Made by a program: the position numbers and the translations under genes
Notes under the pieces: generated by a model
Databases searched by the model: none
What the model was told of the DNA's origin: nothing
The model's input: only the letters and a program-made list of their open reading frames with translations
Shown: positions 9,123 through 17,718 of the stretch, in pieces
Layout: each line of letters starts with the position of its first letter
How positions within the stretch are numbered: position 1 is the stretch's first letter
Source of the DNA: Nostoc favosum CHAB5714
GTDB taxonomy: Bacteria; Cyanobacteriota; Cyanobacteriia; Cyanobacteriales; Nostocaceae
DNA length: 64,000 nucleotides
Direction of reading: 5' to 3'
Assembly: GCF_020829495.1 (NCBI RefSeq)
Contig: NZ_JAIVFQ010000026.1
Coordinates: 1 to 64,000 of the forward strand

Positions 9123-9569
9123 TTTAACTTCCCTGATTACTTGGTTGAATTCATTAGTAATACCAATTGCCAAAAGTCCTGATACATATAGATTTCTTAT
9201 AAGGGCATCGCAAAGACAAGCCCCTACCAGCGTATTTGTATCATTATTAAAATGAAATGGTATAACGCTTTTAGAAAACCACATTTTTCTTTGCTGAACA
9301 ATCCCCCTAACAGGGATAATTTTTGAATATTTAGATTTTCTTAAGATTGACATACTTTATTTTTTGTATGACTTGTGGCAGCATTTGGCAAGACAGTAAG
9401 CGGGTTAGCGAAAGTAGTGGTCAGCAAAAATTTGTCACAAATCTTGGGCGGAAAGAGACATAATTTTTCAATTTTTAACTGAAGAGTAGTTTAGCTAGTG
9501 CAAGAATGCATAGAGAAGTCTAAAAGATGACTTTGAAGATTAATAAAAAAAGAGCTTGAATAAAAAATA
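9123..9569. other. Intergenic region with a possible small MITE
   Basis: Between two divergent secreted-protein genes. About 9161-9263 is bounded by AATACCAATT and AATGGTAT-type ends like the element at 7911-8100 and contains a dispersed aagggcatcgcaaagacaag-type repeat. Promoters for both flanking genes must lie here, but none is assignable. Confidence 0.4.
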
Positions 9570-11225
9570 ATGAAGTACTTATTTCTAATTTGGGTGCTTA
9601 TACTCTCTTTAGTCGCTCCTAGTACAGCGATCGCTGACGACAAGCCGCTTCATGTCTACGCTCAAGCAAAACAGCCCTATACTTTAATATCTGGAGTTGG
9701 GACAATCCACCATCCAGTTTCCACTTCTAATCCCCAAGCGCAAGAGTTTTTCGATCAGGGATTAAATTTGATTTACGCTTTCAATCATGATGAGGCGGTG
9801 CGTTCTTTTCAATACGCTGCCAAACTCGATCCACATTTGGCGATCGCATATTGGGGTATTGCTCTGGCTCTAGGCCCTAATATTAACTTAGCAATCGACC
9901 CCAACCGAGAATTAGCTGCTTACCAAGCGGTACAGCAAGCTTTGGCACTTTCCACCCAAGCATCTGCCCAAGAACGAGACTACATTACCGCCTTAGCAAA
10001 ACGTTACTCTCAAGATGTCGATGCAGACTTGTATCAACTAGCGCTTTACTACGCAAAAGCAATGGCAACCCTAGTTAAGCGCTATCCCGATGATTTGGAT
10101 GCGGCGACGCTTTACGCTGAAAGTTTGATGGATCTGCATCCTTGGCAGCACTGGACTAAAGATGGCAAGCCACAGCCAGATACAGAAGAAATTGTGGCTA
10201 TTTTAGAATCAGTTCTCAAACGTAACCCGAATCATACCGGAGCTAATCATTACTATATTCATGCAGTGGAAGCCTCACCTTCCCCAGAACGGGCCCTTAT
10301 AAGTGCCAAAATACTAGGAACCCTAGCGCCAGCAGCCGGACACTTGGTACACATGCCAAGTCATATTTATTTTCGTGTGGGAGATTATGAAGGGGCAATG
10401 CAGGCAAACGAGCAGGCGATCGCTCAAGATGATATTTACATCAAAAAATATCAAGTCCAGGGCACTTACTCCATGATGTATTACAACCACAACATACATT
10501 TCTTCATGGTGGCCAGCAGCATGGCAGGAAAATATAAAGATGCTCTCCAAGCCGCAGAGACGTTAGTCGCAAATGCTACTGCAATTGACCCGTATGCACC
10601 AATGCTTGAGGGATTTTTGGGCAGCAAAATGCTGATTCAGACACGCTTTAGTGACTGGGATGCCATCTTAAAAACTCCTGCCCCCGATGCTAAATTGCCT
10701 ACTACCACAGCACTTTGGCATTTTGCTCGCGGCATGGCGAAGGCAGCGACAGGCAAACTTGAAGATGCAGTAAGTGAAAGTCGAGCATTATTAGCCGCCA
10801 AAGAGGTAATTTCCACCGAAGCAACCATTGGCTTCAGTCCAGCCAGTCGTATTTTAGACATTGCCTCAAAAGTTCTAGATGCCAAAATTGCCAGACAAAA
10901 GCATGATTATGAATCTGCCATCAAATTATTAGAAAAAGCGGTGGCAGTAGAAGATACTCTCGATTACGTGGAACCACCAGATTGGTACTTTCCAACGCGG
11001 GAATCTTTGGGCGGTGTGCTTTTGGCTAAGGGCGACTATGCACAGGCCGAGAAAGTCTTTCGTGCTGATTTAGAAAAGTATCCCCATAATGGGCGCTCTC
11101 TATTTGGCTTGCAGGCAAGTTTGCAGGCACTGGGTAAAGATCAGGCCGCTCAACTTGTCAAAGCCGAACTGGAAACAGCTTGGAAAGGTGATAATAAGCA
11201 ACTTGACATAGCCAAAATCTATTGA
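9570..11225 (+). CDS. Secreted tetratricopeptide-repeat protein
   Basis: A 551-residue exported protein. Residues 1-22 are a signal peptide (MKYLFLIWVLILSLVAPSTA then IADD). TPR-like helix pairs begin near residue 55 (AQEFFDQGLNLIYAFNHDEA, then AAKLDPHLAIAYWGIALALG) and recur up to the C-terminus (GDYAQAEKVFRADLEKYP). Such proteins act as protein-protein scaffolds in the periplasm. The central region contains conserved His-rich segments (HYYIHAVEASPSPE; HMPSHIYFRVGDY), seen in a family of unknown function. No adjacent gene gives a clue to the partner. Confidence 0.75.
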   Translation: MKYLFLIWVLILSLVAPSTAIADDKPLHVYAQAKQPYTLISGVGTIHHPVSTSNPQAQEFFDQGLNLIYAFNHDEAVRSFQYAAKLDPHLAIAYWGIALALGPNINLAIDPNRELAAYQAVQQALALSTQASAQERDYITALAKRYSQDVDADLYQLALYYAKAMATLVKRYPDDLDAATLYAESLMDLHPWQHWTKDGKPQPDTEEIVAILESVLKRNPNHTGANHYYIHAVEASPSPERALISAKILGTLAPAAGHLVHMPSHIYFRVGDYEGAMQANEQAIAQDDIYIKKYQVQGTYSMMYYNHNIHFFMVASSMAGKYKDALQAAETLVANATAIDPYAPMLEGFLGSKMLIQTRFSDWDAILKTPAPDAKLPTTTALWHFARGMAKAATGKLEDAVSESRALLAAKEVISTEATIGFSPASRILDIASKVLDAKIARQKHDYESAIKLLEKAVAVEDTLDYVEPPDWYFPTRESLGGVLLAKGDYAQAEKVFRADLEKYPHNGRSLFGLQASLQALGKDQAAQLVKAELETAWKGDNKQLDIAKIY

Positions 11226-11315
11226 AGAAGAATTCAGAATGTAGGAATCAGCAATCTTTCAGTCGCTCCCCTTCTCTTATAGGACTTACACACACTCTAC
11301 AAACTCTTCTCTACT

Positions 11316-11413
11316 AAGACTTACGCAATATATCTCTCAAATGGTTTCTCCGTGTCCTCTGCGCCTCTGCGGTTCGATAAATTAAGCTTTTTAGCAATTT
11401 TTGCGTAAGTCCT
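11316..11413. repeat. MITE family B, copy 1 (CTTACGCAA ends)
   Basis: About 98 bp with inverted ends GACTTACGCAA (11318-11328) and TTGCGTAAGTC (11401-11411). The inner right half, gcggttcgataaattaagc and the following bases, is nearly the same as in the second copy at 48805-48916. A lone left end (aggacttacacac) stands at 11281. The interior includes the ctctgcgcctctgcggttcg motif shared with other MITE families in this window. Confidence 0.7.
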
Positions 11414-11909
11414 GTCTTAAAGGAGATTGCCTACGGTAGGCAGGTACGCGATCGCAGTTGCTTTCATAGTGGGTTCTCCAAAAGAGTATAAGTCGGCATA
11501 ACCTTTATTTGTTGCCTGACTTTGCCTTTCATATTAAAATTTGGGAGTAATACTTTATGGTTAATACAGTCAAACGTTCAATTCGGATATTAAAGATACG
11601 CCCCTGCATGTCTGATTTCCTTGATCACCCTACAGGATTTATCTTCTTCCATTTCCAACCCTTTTTTGCGGTGGGCTGTACTTATGGTAGGTGGGGGCAG
11701 GCGATCGCACCGACGCGATCGCATCACTAGTTAATGATCTGTTAACGATCTACTGGATGCAGAGAGTTGGCTCGTATGTCATCCTAGATTAGGAGAGTTA
11801 ATTCGGTGATGTCTTTGGTTTTAGTATTGAAAGGCTTTTTCCTTTTAGTATTTACAGACTACTCAGAGAAATTAAAATCTCTACACAGTGATGATTTTGG
11901 AGAGAATCG
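11414..11909. promoter_or_regulatory. Long upstream/leader region of rbp-rpsU
   Basis: About 500 bp with no credible gene between a MITE and the RNA-binding protein gene. In Anabaena the homologous rbp-rpsU locus is cold regulated through a long 5' untranslated region; the extended AT-rich leader here (about 11805-11905) fits that, but no transcription start was identified from sequence. Two overlapping HIP1-like cores lie at 11700-11725. Confidence 0.4.
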
Positions 11910-12230
11910 ATGTCAATTTATGTAGGTAACCTCTCTTATGACGTTACACAAGAAGATTTAAGTGGTATTTTTGCAGAATATGGTACTGTAAAGCGGGTTC
12001 AAGTACCTACTGACCGTGAAACAGGTCGTCCACGCGGCTTTGCTTTTGTGGAAATGGGAACCGAAGCTGAAGAAGCAGCCGCCATTGAAGCTCTCGATGG
12101 TGCTGAGTGGATGGGTCGTGACCTGAAAGTGAATAAGGCTAAACCTAAAGAAGATAGAGGTGACAGAGGTTCCTTTGGTGGGAACCGAGGATACAGCGGT
12201 GGTGGCGGCGGTGGACGCTCTCGCTACTAA
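11910..12230 (+). CDS. rbp: Glycine-rich RRM RNA-binding protein
   Basis: A 106-residue single-stranded RNA-binding protein. Residues 1-80 form one RRM with RNP2 (IYVGNL, 3-8) and RNP1 (RGFAFVEM, 43-50). The tail GGNRGYSGGGGGGRSRY is the glycine-rich extension of cyanobacterial cold-inducible Rbp proteins. It is followed by rpsU, the same order described for rbpA1-rpsU of Anabaena. Likely roles are mRNA chaperoning or stabilisation in the cold. The ATG is preceded by GGAGAGAATCG. Which paralogue number it corresponds to cannot be told. Confidence 0.93.
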   Translation: MSIYVGNLSYDVTQEDLSGIFAEYGTVKRVQVPTDRETGRPRGFAFVEMGTEAEEAAAIEALDGAEWMGRDLKVNKAKPKEDRGDRGSFGGNRGYSGGGGGGRSRY

Positions 12231-12267
12231 CCTTGGAAACAAAAAAATTTGCCTAGAGTCTTAAGGT

Positions 12268-12292
12268 CAGACAAGGAGTCTGTCTTTTTTTT
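12268..12292 (+). terminator. Hairpin and T-run between rbp and rpsU
   Basis: CAGAC (12268-12272) pairs with GTCTG (12278-12282), followed by a run of T to 12292. It would stop or attenuate transcription between rbp and rpsU, setting a higher level of the first gene. Confidence 0.7.
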
Positions 12293-12345
12293 GCAATGTT
12301 ACTGCTTCCATAGCCATTGATGAAGTCAACTTAGTAGGAGAAATA

Positions 12346-12534
12346 ATGACCCAAGTAATCGTAGGTGACAATGAACACATTGAGTCAGCCTTACGGCGAT
12401 TTAAGCGAGAAGTTTCCAAGGCTGGAATTTTTCCAGACATGAGAAAGCATCGTCATTTTGAAACGCCCCTAGAAAAACGCAAGCGCAAAGAAGTTGCCAA
12501 GCACAGGCAGAGTAAGAGAAGTTTCCGTAACTAA
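12346..12534 (+). CDS. rpsU: 30S ribosomal protein S21
   Basis: A 62-residue basic protein. [20 protein letters not shown] followed by [24 protein letters not shown] is the S21 signature, and the Arg/Lys-rich C-terminus binds 16S rRNA near the anti-Shine-Dalgarno region. A strong AGGAGAAATA ribosome site precedes the ATG. Its place directly after rbp is a conserved cold-related linkage in Anabaena-type cyanobacteria. Confidence 0.96.
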   Translation: MTQVIVGDNEHIESALRRFKREVSKAGIFPDMRKHRHFETPLEKRKRKEVAKHRQSKRSFRN

Positions 12535-12559
12535 GGGCTGACATAGATATAAACGAATG

Positions 12560-12586
12560 CCCTCATAGATTTTATGAGGGTTTTCC
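12560..12586 (+). terminator. Rho-independent terminator after rpsU
   Basis: CCCTCATA (12560-12567) pairs perfectly with TATGAGGG (12573-12580), followed by TTTTCCTTTT. Confidence 0.85.
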
Positions 12587-12657
12587 TTTTGCCTATTTTA
12601 AAATCAGGAAACCTAAAGAAACGCTAAAATCAAGTCAGCCTTTGTATTGTAGCGGTT

Positions 12658-14418
12658 GTGTCCCACATCACTCAGAGGGCGGTTCACTGCATAAATCCTG
12701 ATTGTCAACGTCCTTATCCTCAGCCTTGGGGAAACAAATTTTGCAACAGTTGTGGCGCACCGCTAGAACTGTTAGACCGCTATGTTCCACTTCAGCCTTT
12801 GGGGTCGGGAGGATTTGCTCAAATTTACACGGTTTGGGATGAAAAAACTCAAACAGAGAAAGTGCTGAAGGTGTTGGTAGAAGATTCACCAAAGGCACTG
12901 GAGTTATTTACCCAAGAAGCGGCGGTTTTATCCAGTTTGCAGCATCCGGGTGTCCCCAGAGTCGATGCTGAAGGGTATTTTCAGGTACAACTGTTTAACC
13001 CCAAACCGCACCAATTGCCTTGTCTGGTAATGGAAAAAATCAATGGGCGGACTTTAGAGGAGATATTAAAAAAGTTTCCCCAAGGATGTCCAGAGGATTT
13101 GGTTTTAAACTGGTTTGCCCAAGCTGTAGAGATTTTACAAGAATTACACAAACGTCAGATTCTTCACCGGGATATCAAACCTTCTAATTTAATGCTGGGC
13201 ACTTCTTCGCCATCTTTAACCCTGTCTCAAGGGCAAACAGGGGGCGATCGCTTAGTCCTAATTGATTTTGGAGGGGCAAAACAATTTAGCCCCTCTAAGC
13301 TGCGTTCTCAGTCTAGTTCCACCCGATTATTTTCTTCAGGCTACAGTCCACCAGAACAAGTGACTGGCGGGATTGTCGGGCCAAGTGCCGATTTTTATGC
13401 CCTTGGTCGAACGGTGATTGAACTACTAACAGGTAAGTACCCGCTAGAGTTGGAAGATCAGCAAACGGGAAAATTGCGCTGGCGAACTGCGGTAAATGTC
13501 AACCCCCAATTAGCAGATTTGCTGGATGAGATGGTGCAGGAGGATGTGCGATCGCGTCCGGCAAATGCAGCTATAATTCAAAAACGTTTAGCGAAGATTT
13601 CTCAACCATTACCGCCGCCAGGATTATTTGCCCAACTGCGAGACAAGGTTAAGCAAACCTCAAGGCAAGTTTCCCAGAGATTTACACTGCTAACACAAGC
13701 TATTGAACAAGCCCTAGCTAACTTTAGCCAAGCTGTCAACAAAACCGTTATTTTTATCGCTCAGACAATCATCAAAATTTTGCAAGCTTGTTTGGCGACG
13801 ATTTGGGCGATGATCCTGGCTTATGTTGGCGCTTGTTTTGGTGCGATCGCAGGTTTTATTTTGGCATATCACACAAGCTTGGGTCGTCAGGTTATGGAAT
13901 TTATTTGGAGTCAGCAAAACCAATTAGTGCCAAATACTCAACCCGTCTTCGGGGCAGATATTTTGGTATTTGTCGCCGCAGGCTGGGGAACCGCTTGGGG
14001 ACTGACAGTATCCGGGTGTTTTGGTCAACAGCGACGCTTTTTAGTAGCGTCGCTGATGGGCATGATTAGCTATGGCTTCGGTTGGTTGATTTTGCAATTA
14101 ATCACACCAAAAGATAGCGGTGAGGGCTTAGTGGCAGTGATTTTAGTGGGAGTTTGCCTACTCACCTTGAGCTTAGGACTTCGCAGCCATCACATAGTGT
14201 ACGCTGTGTTCTCTGCCTTTGGTAGTGCGATCGCCTATGCAGTTTTGATTCTTTTGAGGTTAGCACCTCCGATTTTCCAATTCTCTAGCCAACCAGGCTG
14301 GTCAGAGTTACAGTTACCTCTGATTTTTTTTGGTTCTGTGGGCTTTTTTATCAGCTTTTGGTTAGGAGTGACTTACTACCTAATTGTCCCTGGATTGCGG
14401 TTTTTAGGGTGGCGTTAA
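12658..14418 (+). CDS. Membrane-anchored Ser/Thr protein kinase with zinc-ribbon N-terminus
   Basis: A 586-residue Hanks-type kinase. Four cysteines at 11, 16, 29 and 32 (CINPDC and FCNSCG) form a small zinc-ribbon-like module. The kinase domain (about 43-310) has the glycine loop LGSGGFAQIY, Lys71 in KVLKVL, the catalytic HRDIKPSN near 168 and DFGGAK near 203; all essential residues are present. After a linker, roughly 370-580 contains five to six hydrophobic segments (for example AMILAYVGACFGAIAGFILAY), so the kinase faces the cytosol from the membrane. The GTG start at 12658 includes all four cysteines; no in-frame ATG lies nearby. Substrates are unknown. Confidence 0.9.
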   Translation: MSHITQRAVHCINPDCQRPYPQPWGNKFCNSCGAPLELLDRYVPLQPLGSGGFAQIYTVWDEKTQTEKVLKVLVEDSPKALELFTQEAAVLSSLQHPGVPRVDAEGYFQVQLFNPKPHQLPCLVMEKINGRTLEEILKKFPQGCPEDLVLNWFAQAVEILQELHKRQILHRDIKPSNLMLGTSSPSLTLSQGQTGGDRLVLIDFGGAKQFSPSKLRSQSSSTRLFSSGYSPPEQVTGGIVGPSADFYALGRTVIELLTGKYPLELEDQQTGKLRWRTAVNVNPQLADLLDEMVQEDVRSRPANAAIIQKRLAKISQPLPPPGLFAQLRDKVKQTSRQVSQRFTLLTQAIEQALANFSQAVNKTVIFIAQTIIKILQACLATIWAMILAYVGACFGAIAGFILAYHTSLGRQVMEFIWSQQNQLVPNTQPVFGADILVFVAAGWGTAWGLTVSGCFGQQRRFLVASLMGMISYGFGWLILQLITPKDSGEGLVAVILVGVCLLTLSLGLRSHHIVYAVFSAFGSAIAYAVLILLRLAPPIFQFSSQPGWSELQLPLIFFGSVGFFISFWLGVTYYLIVPGLRFLGWR

Positions 14419-14423
14419 ATCAG

Positions 14424-14515
14424 TGAACAGTGAACAGTTATCACAGTAACAGGGCGCGGTTAAATCAGTGAACAGTTATCAGTTATCAGTTAAAAATTGA
14501 TAACTGATAACTGTT
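14424..14515. repeat. Short tandem/inverted CAGTTATCAGTTA repeats
   Basis: Repeats of the type cagtgaacagttatcag followed by their inverse (tgataactgataactg), able to fold into a hairpin at about 14474-14514. Because it directly follows the kinase stop codon it could act as a weak terminator. Confidence 0.6.
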
Positions 14516-14576
14516 GAAGAACGCAGGAGGCAGAACTTGCATAAATCCAAAATAAGAACCCCACCCCGCCCCGCAA

Positions 14577-14839
14577 TATGGTGTACACACAAGTTCTGTC
14601 CACATACGTTTCAACTCTTTTACTCACATTTTTGTCAGAGTTAAACTGTCACACCCAGCGACATCCCGCCCAGAACTAAAGTTCAAGGCTAATAGCTGAA
14701 GTCCACTTAAGTGGACTGAACGATCAATTTAGTCCACTTAAGTGGACTTCAGCTATGAGACTCGGAATTCATTCCGAGGCGGGATAGAAACGCAGTGCGA
14801 GATTTATTAGGTTGCGACAAGACTTGTATGTACACCGTA
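14577..14839. mobile_element. 263-bp nonautonomous element with 9-bp target duplication
   Basis: Inverted ends are TATGGTGTACACACAAG on the left and the complement of TTGTATGTACACCGTA on the right; over 24 bases 20 agree and all differences are transitions. The flanks are GCCCCGCAA at 14568-14576 and again at 14840-14848, a perfect 9-bp duplication. It encodes no transposase. Its centre carries the long palindrome at 14694-14754 and a smaller CTCGGAA hairpin at 14761-14778. The remainder of the gap up to 15133 shows no gene. Confidence 0.8.
14694..14754. repeat. 24-bp perfect inverted repeat with palindromic arms
   Basis: The arms 14694-14717 and 14731-14754 are exact complements, and each arm itself contains the 18-bp palindrome AGTCCACTTAAGTGGACT. 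The 13-bp spacer is gaacgatcaattt. Such a unit can fold as one long hairpin or as two cruciforms. It lies inside the 263-bp element. Confidence 0.95.
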
Positions 14840-15133
14840 GCCCCGCAAGCGACGAGGGGTTGGGGGTTAGGGATTTTTGCAAGAGGTCTATCTAATGACT
14901 TGAGCTTTCATTTTGAGAAATATTGTATTGTTATAGAAACTTAGCAAATACTAGATTTAAGTAACAATTCAGTTCAAGTATCTAAAGTCCCCGAAGGAAG
15001 CATAATTATAGGTTTACTAGCAGTGTGTAGTTTGGGATTTAGCCTCAAGCAGAAATTCAATCCAAAATTTAAAATTTAAAATCTAAAACTGGTCAGTGTC
15101 AAAGGTATTAAAAAAAAGTCGGAGGCGATCGCT

Positions 15134-16423
15134 ATGGTATCAGTCAGCGATGCACAAGCAATTATTTTAAATTTAGTACAACCGTTGGATCACCAGCGTG
15201 ATACAGAAGTTGTCGATTTATTAGTAGCAGATAGTCGGATTTTGGCAGTACCTGTCACCAGTCCGCTAGATTTTCCCCATTGGGATAATTCGGCAATGGA
15301 TGGCTACGCAGTTCGCTACGAAGATGTACAGCATAGCAGCGAAAACCCAGCCGTTTTAGAAATTGTTGAAGATATTCCGGCTGGGTATCAGCCCAAGTCT
15401 ACAATTCAACCAGGGCAAGCCGCGCGGATTTTCACAGGTGCGGTAATCCCAGCAGGTGCGGATACTGTAGTCATGCAAGAAAAGACACGCCGCGAGGAAA
15501 ACCGTGTATTTATCCTGGATGCGCCAAAACCGCAAGAATTTGTCAGACACAAAGCATCTTTTTATCAATCTGGAACACAACTATTACCAGCAGGAATTAA
15601 GTTAAATGCCGCAGAAATTGCCGTATTGGCAGCAGCACAATGTCCGCAATTAAGTGTTTATCGCCGTCCGCGTGTGGCCATTTTTTCCACTGGTGATGAG
15701 TTGATGACAGTTGAACAACCGTTGCAACCGGGGCAAATTGTGGATTCTAATCAGTATGCGCTAGCAGCTTTGGTGAAACAAAGTGGCGCAGAACCAATAC
15801 TTTTAGGCATTGTCAAAGATGATCCAGTTGCTTTGGAGAAAGTTATTGCCCACGCCGTTGCGATCGCTGATATAGTTCTCTCTTCTGGTGGTGTATCAGT
15901 AGGAGATTATGACTATGTTGATAAAATTCTAGAGTCACTAAAAGCAAAAATCCACATTCGGGCTGTGGAAATGAGGCCAGGAAAACCCCTCACCGTCGCC
16001 ACATTCCCTACTCCCTCATCTCCCTCATCTCCCTCATCTCCCCCTACTTCCCCACTCCCCACTCCCCACTCCCCACTCTACTTTGGTTTACCAGGAAACC
16101 CTGCTGCTGTGTTGGTGACATTTTGGCGGTTTGTGCTACCAGCAATCAAGAAACTTTCGGGAATTACTGAAGGTTGGGAACCAGTGTTTTTGAAAGTGCG
16201 ATCGCATCATGAGTTGCGATCAAACGGCAAGCGCGAAACTTACCTTTGGGGTAAATTGCATTTAATTGATGGAGTTTACGAATTTCATCAAGCTGATGGT
16301 AGTCAAAGTTCCGGCAATTTAATTAATTTAGCTCAAACCAATGCTTTAGCTGTTCTGCCGGTGGGTAAAACATTAATTTACCCACAAGAAGAGGTGCAAG
16401 TTTTGCAGCTTAGTAATGGGTAA
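15134..16423 (+). CDS. moeA: Molybdopterin molybdenumtransferase
   Basis: Inserts molybdate into adenylylated molybdopterin to give molybdenum cofactor; cytosolic. The 429 residues show the MoeA order: FPHWDNSAMDGYAVRYED (about 53-70), GRIFTGAVIPAGADTVVMQE-like AARIFTGAVIPAGADTVVMQ (95-115), the MPT-binding VLSSGGVSVGDYDYV (about 249-263) and the GLPGNPAAV loop. Between TVATF and the FGLPGNP motif about 23 residues of Ser/Pro/Thr repeats (nt 16006-16078) are encoded by tccctcatc and ccccact repeats of the intergenic type, lying on a surface loop and in frame. The ATG has a GGAGG site and overlaps a HIP1 site. Confidence 0.95.
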   Translation: MVSVSDAQAIILNLVQPLDHQRDTEVVDLLVADSRILAVPVTSPLDFPHWDNSAMDGYAVRYEDVQHSSENPAVLEIVEDIPAGYQPKSTIQPGQAARIFTGAVIPAGADTVVMQEKTRREENRVFILDAPKPQEFVRHKASFYQSGTQLLPAGIKLNAAEIAVLAAAQCPQLSVYRRPRVAIFSTGDELMTVEQPLQPGQIVDSNQYALAALVKQSGAEPILLGIVKDDPVALEKVIAHAVAIADIVLSSGGVSVGDYDYVDKILESLKAKIHIRAVEMRPGKPLTVATFPTPSSPSSPSSPPTSPLPTPHSPLYFGLPGNPAAVLVTFWRFVLPAIKKLSGITEGWEPVFLKVRSHHELRSNGKRETYLWGKLHLIDGVYEFHQADGSQSSGNLINLAQTNALAVLPVGKTLIYPQEEVQVLQLSNG

Positions 16424-16434
16424 TGGGGGCAAAA

Positions 16435-16483
16435 TAATTCGTAATTCGTAATGACGCTCGTTCCTCGCTACGAATTACGAATT
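16435..16483. repeat. Inverted CGTAATTCGTAAT repeat
   Basis: Aattcgtaattcgtaat and its inverse attacgaattacgaatt flank a small spacer, between two convergent genes. It could form a hairpin acting as a two-way terminator. The same unit occurs at about 2867 and 57330-57384. Confidence 0.6.
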
Positions 16484-16485
16484 AG

Positions 16486-17718
16486 TTAAAATGTCTGCTC
16501 AAAAGCCTCAATCAAACTGTTAACTTCCTCAATAGTGTTGTAATGTACCATACTCACCCGGACTATTCCACCTTGCGATGCTAAACCCAGGTATTCAATC
16601 AGCCGTTTAGCATAAAAGTCTCCATAGCGAATCGCAATATAATGTTGGTCAATTTTTGCCGGAATGGTTGAGCTATTCATTCCATCTACTACAAAAGATA
16701 TAGTTGGCACACGGAATTGACGGTCAGCTTTTGATTGACCAATAACTCGTACATTAGACTTGCTATTGAGGTAATTTAGGAGGCGATCGCTAATATGTTC
16801 TTCATGTATGCTAATTAAATCAAACGCCTGCACCATTTGATTTCTCAAATCAGGTGCAGTTTGATCGCCGTAGTGTAGTTGTGCTAACTCACTTAGATAA
16901 TCACATAAACCCAACATTCCATAACTTAATTCAAAATTGACATTCCCTAACTGAAATTTATAAGGTATGTCTGTCTGCTCAATAAAATAATGATTAAGAC
17001 CAGGTAATCTTAATAAATGTTCTTCTTTGCCATAAAGTAAAGCATGATGTGGCCCGTAAACTTTATAAAAACTCAAAGCATAGAAATCAACATCCAAATC
17101 TTGGACATCAACTAACCTGTGGGGTGCATAAGCTACACCATCCACACAAATCATCGCATTGCGATCGTGTACAAATGCAGCAATTTCTTTGATAGGATTG
17201 ATGGTTCCCAGAACATTAGAAGCATGAGTCAAGGCTACTAGTTTGGTGCGCTGACTCATCAATGGTTCCAAATCTGCTAAATTAAGTTCCAAGGTATCTG
17301 GGCGAATTTGCCACACTTTAACCTTCATTCCTTGTTTTTCGAGAGCAACCCAAGCACCAATATTGGCCTCATGGTCACAATTAGTAACAATAATTTCATC
17401 ACCAGGCGTAAAGGTTTGACCAAGACAAATTGAAAGAACTTTCAACATCATTGTAGTAGATGGGCCCATAACCACTTCTTTATAAGAATTGGCGTTAATC
17501 AAAGTAGCCATTCCCCTAGTTGCTAAAGCTAATCGTTCTCCTGCAAGTTGAGAAACTGCATAAGAAGCTCCCAACTGGACATCAGAACTCAGGAGAAATT
17601 CGCTAATTCTATCTACTACTTTTTTCAGGGTTTGTGACCCGCCAGCATTATCAAAAAATGTCCATTCATCAGCTAGGGCGGGAAAATATTGCCGAACTTT
17701 ATCAAGATTCAGGAGCAT
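16486..17718 (-). CDS. Class V aminotransferase, cysteine-desulfurase-like without the sulfur-carrying Cys
   Basis: A 410-residue PLP enzyme of the SufS/CsdA-like fold. TFFDNAGGSQ (20-29) is typical of a subgroup related to cysteine desulfurases. His117-equivalent CDHEANIGAW, the Asp of ICVDGVAYAPH and the PLP-binding Lys219 in SFYKVYGPHH are present. In SufS the persulfide Cys sits in an RxGxHCA motif near the C-terminus; here the same region reads AIRYGDFYAKRL, with no Cys. It may therefore be a cysteine-desulfurase-like enzyme with a different reaction. It stands alone, with no suf genes adjacent. The class is sure; the substrate is unknown. Confidence 0.85.
   Translation of the reverse strand: MLLNLDKVRQYFPALADEWTFFDNAGGSQTLKKVVDRISEFLLSSDVQLGASYAVSQLAGERLALATRGMATLINANSYKEVVMGPSTTMMLKVLSICLGQTFTPGDEIIVTNCDHEANIGAWVALEKQGMKVKVWQIRPDTLELNLADLEPLMSQRTKLVALTHASNVLGTINPIKEIAAFVHDRNAMICVDGVAYAPHRLVDVQDLDVDFYALSFYKVYGPHHALLYGKEEHLLRLPGLNHYFIEQTDIPYKFQLGNVNFELSYGMLGLCDYLSELAQLHYGDQTAPDLRNQMVQAFDLISIHEEHISDRLLNYLNSKSNVRVIGQSKADRQFRVPTISFVVDGMNSSTIPAKIDQHYIAIRYGDFYAKRLIEYLGLASQGGIVRVSMVHYNTIEEVNSLIEAFEQTF

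Larger units (their letters stand above)
14528..14890. repeat. MITE family C, copy 1, split by another element
   Basis: Left part 14528-14576 (cagaacttgcataaatcc, then ccccaccccgcc) and right part 14840-14890 (ending gcaagaggtcta) together match the intact family C element at 18505-18630. A 263-bp element has inserted between them with a 9-bp duplication. The left terminus is degenerate. Confidence 0.65.

Noticed and set aside
9123..9353. N-terminal extension of the PEP-CTERM protein
   Set aside because: The 77 extra codons pass through dispersed repeats; a clear signal peptide and ribosome site start at 9122.
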